DNA of 39,118 nucleotides from Chloroflexota bacterium. Its GTDB lineage: Bacteria; Chloroflexota; Anaerolineae; UBA1429. The notes under the pieces are model-generated. The model was given only the letters and a program-made list of their open reading frames with translations, did not search any database and was not told where the DNA came from. The position numbers were made by a program, and so were the translations under genes. The stretch covers positions 1 through 39,118 of the forward strand of contig JAJFUJ010000083.1 of NCBI GenBank assembly GCA_021372475.1. The letters run 5' to 3'. Shown in pieces: positions 34,799 through 39,118 of this stretch (position 1 is its first letter; each line of letters opens with the position of its first letter).

Positions 34799-35755
34799 TT
34801 ATACTTCCTGCCTGGATTCTGGACGGGAGCCGGCAAACAACGTGATGGCCAGACCGATGGCAAAAAACAGAACAATAAGGGCTACATCCATTGGCTTCAC
34901 GGCAATGCCAACCGGCCATAATGGTGCGCTGGTCTCTGCTACACCTGGAGTAGTCGGCCACAAGCCGTACACAGAAGCGACAACCAATCCTAGAATAAAA
35001 TAATAGGTCCCTGAAGGCTTCTTTTTTAGCGCTATATCTATTAATTTGGAAAAGAAAATGATCCCGATTACGGCACCGAAACCGGTAGCCAACAATACCG
35101 CCCAGTGTACAGAGCCGAAAGCCGCCCCCATATTGCCGCCAGCAGAGAAAATCGTCTTGAGTTCGGTAACAGAAGAGATTGCTTCCATAACAGGCGCAAA
35201 GATGCCTGTAAGCATCCAGATATAGGAACCATCCATGCCAGGAGTTACGCTTGCGCCGCCAGCCAGTAAATTACAGACAAAGTAATATAAAAACCCGCCA
35301 AGCGACTTGGCATCCGCGCTCCAGCCTGCCTGGAAACTTTGGCGTTCGGCATACTTGAAGAGGACAACTACTAGAACGCCGACCAACATCGCAATCGCCC
35401 TTTTGAAGGTCAGCCGCATATCCTGTGTTTGTTTACGAACAGATGGTATAGTTCCAATCACCAGCCCCATGAAAAAAAACATCGATATAACCGTGTATTT
35501 CTCCATGACAAAGGTTACACTTTTAGCGAAGACGACCATCCCAATAGCGGCACCCACCAGCATTGGCACAAGGAATGCCAAGTTTTTACGCCAGTTCTTT
35601 AAATCAAGGAAAAAGTTGCCCACAGAATTCACGAACTGTTGGTAGATGCCAAGTATAATCAATATCAGCCCGCCGCCGATACCAGGAAGCAAGTTGGTTA
35701 CCCCATAGACAATTCCCTTGAGCACCAGTATGAGGTAACGAAGGAACTGCTTCAT
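34799..35755 (-). CDS. DUF368-family membrane protein (PopT-like polyprenyl-phosphate translocase family)
   Basis: This 318-residue polytopic membrane protein has about eight hydrophobic helices. The family signature is recognisable near the start: KGIVYGVTNLLPGIGGG, then LILIILGIYQQFVNS. A second copy of a similar loop is ASVTPGMDGSYIWMLTG in the middle, an internal-repeat arrangement. Members of DUF368, named PopT in Gram-positive and Gram-negative work, are implicated in returning undecaprenyl phosphate across the membrane for cell-wall synthesis. Start ATG 35755 follows AAGGAG, with a promoter at 35792-35819. It is its own transcription unit, ending 37 bases before the Gfo/Idh-like gene on the same strand. 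The link to the sugar genes may be accidental. Confidence 0.85.
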   Translation of the reverse strand: MKQFLRYLILVLKGIVYGVTNLLPGIGGGLILIILGIYQQFVNSVGNFFLDLKNWRKNLAFLVPMLVGAAIGMVVFAKSVTFVMEKYTVISMFFFMGLVIGTIPSVRKQTQDMRLTFKRAIAMLVGVLVVVLFKYAERQSFQAGWSADAKSLGGFLYYFVCNLLAGGASVTPGMDGSYIWMLTGIFAPVMEAISSVTELKTIFSAGGNMGAAFGSVHWAVLLATGFGAVIGIIFFSKLIDIALKKKPSGTYYFILGLVVASVYGLWPTTPGVAETSAPLWPVGIAVKPMDVALIVLFFAIGLAITLFAGSRPESRQEV

Positions 35756-35791
35756 TCTGTGGTCTCCTTGTTTTTTATTATTGCATCGCCA

Positions 35792-35819
35792 ATTATACCC
35801 AAGCAGCCCAAAGACACAA
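35792..35819 (-). promoter_or_regulatory. Promoter of the DUF368 gene
   Basis: Read leftward, TTGTGT (35819-35814), a 16-base spacer and perfect TATAAT (35797-35792). The leader of about 30 bases contains the AAGGAG site. Confidence 0.5.
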
Positions 35820-35904
35820 CACCTTGACCGGTATGGTAAAACATGTCCATCGTGAAGTTGCATCGCGCAATTACTCAACGTTTTCTGCATCCGAATAACC
35901 GTGC

Positions 35905-35920
35905 TATAATCACAACCATG
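35905..35920 (+). promoter_or_regulatory. Extended -10 promoter that suggests leaderless pdtaS translation
   Basis: TGCTATAAT (TATAAT at 35905-35910) is an extended -10 box. Seven bases downstream is the ATG at 35918, so transcription would start at or beside the start codon. No ribosome site is seen before this ATG. Confidence 0.45.
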
Positions 35921-37396
35921 GGTGCAGGGAATATAGACCATTGCCTCACTATGCCGGATGAGGACGTGGCGTTACTAGACAAGATCGTTGGCGATCTGCC
36001 GATTTTGGCTGACTTGAGTCGTGCGGACGTGTTGTTGTGTTGCCAAAACCTAAACGGCGGCCTGACCGTTATTGCCCAGGCCGCTCCCCATTCTGTAGCG
36101 CCGATATATGCAAGGGGTGAGCTGGAGGGGACACAACTGGACAAGGGAAAGGTAAGGGTATTCTCTATCTTTGCCCGGCTTCCAACCTCTAGGGTTGTAT
36201 ATACCCTGCAGATCCGCGGCGGCATGGTAGCTCGCCAATATTATCCACTGCGGAATGCCAAAGGAACCGTCGTCGGAGTATTAGTTAAGGATTCGTATTG
36301 GCTTGCTTACGAACGGCAGAAAAGACGAGCCAGAGTGTTTCAGAACGCACTAGATGCGTTTATCAAGATGGTGCTGCGGGGCGAATTGGTAGATGGGGAT
36401 ACGCTCAGCCCCTTTGGTGAACATGATGGTATCGTCTATATTGACACAACGCGTACGATACTATATATGAGTGGTGTAGCAGCCGGGCTATATCGGCATA
36501 TCGGTTATCGCGACAGCATCATCGGCCATAGGGTCAATGAATTATCACCAAGTGACCAGGAGCTGTTTAACCTAGCATCTAACCAACAACGCTGCATCGA
36601 ACGCCAGGATGAACAGGATGGCATAACCTGGATCCGTAAAGCGCTGCCAGTATTGCGTCCCAAATCAACCTGGCTAGGCCAGTTTGGCCTGGGCAAACCG
36701 AGGCAAAACAGCGAAATACAAGGCATCTTTTTACTGGTTCATGACGCAACCGAGTCTGTGCAGACTCAGCGTGAAATCGAAAGCAAGATGTCTTTAATCC
36801 GCGAGGTGCATCACCGAGTTAAGAATAACTTGCAGGTGATCGCCTCCCTTATGCGGATGCAGGCCAGACGTGTTAGCTCTATCGAAGCCAAAGAAGCGCT
36901 GGAGGAAAGCGTCAACCGCATCCTGAGCGTAGCAGTAGTCCACGAATACCTTTCACAAAATGCAAACGGGGCTATCAACCTACAGGAAGTCGCCCACCGT
37001 ATCGTATTACAGATGCATCAGGGTTTGATCGATCCCAGCCGGAACATAAACTTTACAGTATCCGGCGATGCAATTTGGCTGCCGGCTGAGCGTGCTACCC
37101 AGTGCGCGCTTGTCATCAATGAGCTTGTGCAAAATGCCCTGGAACATGGACTCGAACACCGCGACCAGGGGAACGTTGCCGTCCAGTTGAGTGATCTGGG
37201 CGACCAGGTAAAGATTACCGTCAATGACAATGGCGAGGGTTTACCTACAGGCTTTGATTTGGAATCCTCTGCGAACCTGGGATTACGCATAGTTCGCAGT
37301 CTGGTTGAACGTGACCTCCGTGGTCACTTTGCGCTCGATAGCGACAATGGTACTCAGGCTGTAGTAGTATTCGAGAAATCGATCATGGGAGGTTAA
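35918..37396 (+). CDS. Sensor histidine kinase, PdtaS-like (HisKA_2 type)
   Basis: This cytoplasmic kinase of about 492 residues has no membrane helix. The N-terminus (MPDEDVALLDKIVGDLPILADLSRADV) matches the GAF-like sensor found in PdtaS kinases. A PAS-like domain follows (about 170-280). The HisKA_2 phosphorylation site is REVHHRVKNNLQ, with the phospho-His near residue 298, then a helix ending AVVHEYLS. The ATP-binding domain has NELVQNALEHG (N-box) and VNDNGEGLP, then NLGLRIVRSLV. It should phosphorylate the ANTAR regulator encoded one base downstream. The start at 35918 is chosen for family fit and the extended -10 box. An in-frame ATG at 35843 would add 25 poorly conserved residues. 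Confidence 0.9.
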   Translation: MGAGNIDHCLTMPDEDVALLDKIVGDLPILADLSRADVLLCCQNLNGGLTVIAQAAPHSVAPIYARGELEGTQLDKGKVRVFSIFARLPTSRVVYTLQIRGGMVARQYYPLRNAKGTVVGVLVKDSYWLAYERQKRRARVFQNALDAFIKMVLRGELVDGDTLSPFGEHDGIVYIDTTRTILYMSGVAAGLYRHIGYRDSIIGHRVNELSPSDQELFNLASNQQRCIERQDEQDGITWIRKALPVLRPKSTWLGQFGLGKPRQNSEIQGIFLLVHDATESVQTQREIESKMSLIREVHHRVKNNLQVIASLMRMQARRVSSIEAKEALEESVNRILSVAVVHEYLSQNANGAINLQEVAHRIVLQMHQGLIDPSRNINFTVSGDAIWLPAERATQCALVINELVQNALEHGLEHRDQGNVAVQLSDLGDQVKITVNDNGEGLPTGFDLESSANLGLRIVRSLVERDLRGHFALDSDNGTQAVVVFEKSIMGG

Positions 37397-37397
37397 G

Positions 37398-37979
37398 TTG
37401 GAACGTACACGCGTTATAATCGCCGATGATGAATCAATTATCTGCATGGATTTGCGGGAGATGCTTAATAATCTTGGTTACCTGGTAGTCGGCGAGGCGG
37501 GCGATGGCCAGAGCGCCGTTAACCTGGCCCGCGAGCTTAAACCTGATGTAGTGTTAATGGATATCAAAATGCCGGATATGGACGGCATCGAGGCAGCCAA
37601 GATATTGACCAACGAACGAATTTCACCAGTAGTATTGCTGACAGCTTTTAGTCAGCGCGACCTGGTTGAGCGAGCCAAAGAGGCTGGCGTAGTCGGATAC
37701 CTGGTAAAACCAATCCAGGAAGCGGACCTGGCGCCGGCTATCGAAATAGCGCTCTCGCGCTTTCGTGAGTTCCGTGAGCTGGAAAAAGAAGTGGATAATC
37801 TGCAGGATCAGCTCGAGACGCGCAAACTAGTTGACCATGCCAAGGGGATCCTGATGGACACGCAAGGATTGACCGAGGCAGCCGCCTTTCGGCGTATTCA
37901 AAAGATGTCGATGAATACGCGTAAGGCGATGCGTGAGATCGCACAGGCTATCATCCTCACGCACGAGGCTGGTAATTAA
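37398..37979 (+). CDS. ANTAR-domain response regulator (PdtaR/NasR-like)
   Basis: This 193-residue regulator couples a receiver domain to an RNA-binding ANTAR domain, which works by antitermination rather than by DNA binding. The receiver has the acidic pair in ADDES, the phospho-acceptor Asp55 in LMDIKMP, Thr82 and Lys104 (LVKPIQ). A coiled linker (125-140) leads to ANTAR at about 140-187, with KLVDHAKGILMDTQGLTEAA and FRRIQKMSMNTRKAMREIAQ. The start is TTG at 37398 behind GGGAGG, one base after the kinase stop, so translation is coupled. Targets would be mRNAs with paired stem-loops in their leaders. None is identified with confidence in the window. Confidence 0.95.
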   Translation: MERTRVIIADDESIICMDLREMLNNLGYLVVGEAGDGQSAVNLARELKPDVVLMDIKMPDMDGIEAAKILTNERISPVVLLTAFSQRDLVERAKEAGVVGYLVKPIQEADLAPAIEIALSRFREFRELEKEVDNLQDQLETRKLVDHAKGILMDTQGLTEAAAFRRIQKMSMNTRKAMREIAQAIILTHEAGN

Positions 37980-37981
37980 AA

Positions 37982-38012
37982 AAAGGCCACGCATAAATTA
38001 TGCGTGGCCTTT
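37982..38012. terminator. Strong bidirectional hairpin terminator
   Basis: AAAGGCCACGCATAA (37982-37996) pairs perfectly with the right arm at 37998-38012. A-run on the left and TTT on the right suit termination of the response regulator gene and the converging small gene. Confidence 0.85.
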
Positions 38013-38028
38013 CAACTTTATGAAAACC

Positions 38029-38385
38029 TTAGGAAGCCGGTGTGGGGGGTATTTGAGCTGCTTTATATTCTTCCTCCGTGATCAAGCTTCCACCGCGTAC
38101 ATTCGCCTGCACGATGCCGTAACTGACGTCCAACCATATTTCAGCTTTCATCATTTGAAAGCATTTGGAATCCATAACATCTTTACGAACCACATAATAG
38201 CCAGGACCGTCTTCGCTGTTTAGGTCATTACGACGGTCGACGCGAACACGCACAAGTGAACCGCATTTATTACAGCGAAAGTAAAGCATAATGCCATTCG
38301 GGTCTCCCATACTCTTGGCAGTGTCAGCCTTCTTTGCTGGCTCATCGCCAGTGAACGCTTTGCGCAGCTTGTCTAGAAAACCCAT
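38029..38385 (-). CDS. Small Cys-containing (zinc-ribbon-like) protein of unknown function
   Basis: The 118-residue protein begins MGFLDKLRKAFTGDEPAKK, an amphipathic basic helix followed by a polar linker. It has a half-ribbon RCNKCGSLVRVRVDRRND (Cys38-x2-Cys41) and one further Cys75 in MDSKCFQMMK, so a full four-Cys zinc site is not present. The C-terminus is IVQANVRGGSLITEEEYKAA. The start at 38385 has GAGGTG six bases upstream. I do not recognise a named family. A small metal- or nucleic-acid-binding protein is the most that can be said. It is transcribed away from groES, and its upstream region overlaps the groES promoter zone. Confidence 0.72.
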   Translation of the reverse strand: MGFLDKLRKAFTGDEPAKKADTAKSMGDPNGIMLYFRCNKCGSLVRVRVDRRNDLNSEDGPGYYVVRKDVMDSKCFQMMKAEIWLDVSYGIVQANVRGGSLITEEEYKAAQIPPTPAS

Positions 38386-38415
38386 TTCTTCACCTCATTT
38401 ATGTTTGCAGCCATC

Positions 38416-38444
38416 TTGACAATAGCAATCCGATATGCTATTAT
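38416..38444 (+). promoter_or_regulatory. groES-groEL promoter (sigma-70 type)
   Basis: Perfect TTGACA (38416-38421), a 17-base spacer ending in TGC, and TATTAT (38439-38444). Initiation near 38451 falls inside the CIRCE operator, so a bound repressor would block it. Confidence 0.85.
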
Positions 38445-38445
38445 T

Positions 38446-38472
38446 TTAGCACTCAAATCTGATGAGTGCTAA
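38446..38472. promoter_or_regulatory. CIRCE operator (HrcA binding site)
   Basis: TTAGCACTC (38446-38454), nine bases, and GAGTGCTAA (38464-38472) are a perfect match to the CIRCE consensus. It controls groES-groEL through the heat-shock repressor HrcA, whose gene is not in the window. Confidence 0.97.
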
Positions 38473-38509
38473 TTAACATCAATTTTGGTATAGGCTTGGT
38501 TTCAAAGAG

Positions 38510-38537
38510 CAAAGGGCATACCGCCATTGGCCTTTTG
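38510..38537 (+). promoter_or_regulatory. Leader hairpin upstream of groES
   Basis: CAAAGGGC (38510-38517) and GCCTTTTG (38530-38537) form an eight-base stem with one G-T pair around a 12-base loop in the groES leader. A few T and A follow. It could be a weak attenuator or an mRNA-stability element. Confidence 0.35.
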
Positions 38538-38572
38538 TTCACTATTATAGTCATAACGAGGAGGTTTGAGAA

Positions 38573-38872
38573 ATGGCAGAAGTTACCTTGAAGCCTTTGG
38601 CTGACCGTGTAGTGATCGAGCCGCTAGCTCAGGAAGAAGTAACTGCTTTTGGTATTATTCTTCCTGAAACAGCCAAGGAAAAACCGCAGAAGGGTACTGT
38701 GATTGCGGCCGGTCCGGGAAAGCGCGATGACAAAGGTACTCTGATACCGATGGAAGTTAAAGTCGGTGATGTGGTGCTATACGCCAAGTACGCCGGAACA
38801 GAGCTTAAACTTGAAGGCGGAAAGCAGGTTCTTGTTTTACGTGAGAGTGATATTCTAGCGATCGTGCAATAA
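38573..38872 (+). CDS. groES: Co-chaperonin GroES
   Basis: This 99-residue cap protein of the GroEL chaperonin forms a heptameric lid for protein folding. Typical blocks are [13 protein letters not shown] at the start, the mobile-loop region [45 protein letters not shown], and a closing ESDILAIV. The ATG is preceded by GAGGAGG. The gene is under a CIRCE site and followed after 21 bases by groEL. Confidence 0.98.
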   Translation: MAEVTLKPLADRVVIEPLAQEEVTAFGIILPETAKEKPQKGTVIAAGPGKRDDKGTLIPMEVKVGDVVLYAKYAGTELKLEGGKQVLVLRESDILAIVQ

Positions 38873-38893
38873 TTACCTGGAGGAATTACTATT

Positions 38894-39118
38894 ATGCCAA
38901 AGCAATTGCAGTTCTCTGAAGAAGCGCGCCGGTCACTGAAAAAAGGGCTTGATGTCCTGGCTTCAGCAGTGGGATCTACCCTCGGCCCCAAGGGGCGCAA
39001 CGTAGCTCTCGACAAGAAGTGGGGGGCGCCCACCGTCACCCATGACGGCGTCACCGTCGCCAAAGAAATCGAGCTGGAAGACCCATTTGAGAATATGGGC
39101 GCCCAGTTGCTCAAGGAA
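38894..39118 (+). CDS. groEL: Chaperonin GroEL, 5' part only
   Basis: The first 75 codons are visible, beginning [20 protein letters not shown] and containing [20 protein letters not shown] (nucleotide-binding loop) and [20 protein letters not shown]. The window ends inside the gene. The ATG at 38894 is behind GGAGGAA. It is co-transcribed with groES. Confidence 0.98.
   Translation, partial: MPKQLQFSEEARRSLKKGLDVLASAVGSTLGPKGRNVALDKKWGAPTVTHDGVTVAKEIELEDPFENMGAQLLKE

Noticed and set aside
38629-39114. Open frame of about 160 codons on the minus strand across groES and groEL
   Set aside because: It is antisense to two highly conserved chaperonin genes, and its Ser/Pro-rich translation matches nothing.

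Overview
The window looks like a piece of a bacterial chromosome, most likely from an anaerobic, plant-carbohydrate-degrading member of the Chloroflexota (Anaerolineae-like). This assignment is an inference. It rests on the mix of a HrcA/CIRCE-controlled groES-groEL operon, a PdtaS/PdtaR-type kinase and ANTAR regulator, stand-alone archease and RtcB, many Gfo/Idh/MocA and UroD-like proteins of the kind seen in sugar-catabolic clusters, and a glycyl radical enzyme, which implies anoxic growth. No rRNA, tRNA, CRISPR array or phage was seen.

Region 1 (1-11.9 kb) is a divergent catabolic locus. Leftward runs a tight five-gene operon: a glycyl radical enzyme, a class III aminotransferase, a short-chain dehydrogenase, an M20 metallohydrolase and a mannonate-dehydratase-like protein cut by the window edge. 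Rightward run two predicted cytoplasmic beta-propeller proteins and a GH106-like glycosidase. The 249-base gap between the two operons carries promoter-like boxes that form an inverted repeat. Together they suggest intracellular breakdown of a rhamnose/uronate-type oligosaccharide or a modified amino-sugar acid. The substrate is unknown.

Region 2 (12-18.7 kb) has a lipoprotein, an SGNH hydrolase, gyrB with an upstream polytopic membrane protein, and a two-gene GNAT acetyltransferase/histone-deacetylase-like operon.

Region 3 (18.7-25.1 kb) is a rightward run of pfkA, a double RNase HI whose second domain has lost its catalytic residues, archease, rtcB and recJ: one glycolytic gene followed by four nucleic-acid maintenance genes.

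A scar at 25.09-25.39 kb holds a truncated flavoprotein start joined to a decayed insertion-sequence end.

Region 4 (25.4-35.8 kb) is a second sugar-metabolism region. It has three Gfo/Idh/MocA proteins (one without the usual Glu-Lys-Pro motif), two UroD-superfamily proteins, an alkaline-phosphatase-superfamily enzyme, a GHMP sugar kinase, a xylose-isomerase-like TIM barrel, a DUF368 membrane protein, and a small protein made of four exact-period 27-residue repeats.

Region 5 (35.8-39.1 kb) is the PdtaS/PdtaR-type pair, a small Cys-containing protein, and the CIRCE-controlled groES-groEL operon (groEL cut by the window edge).
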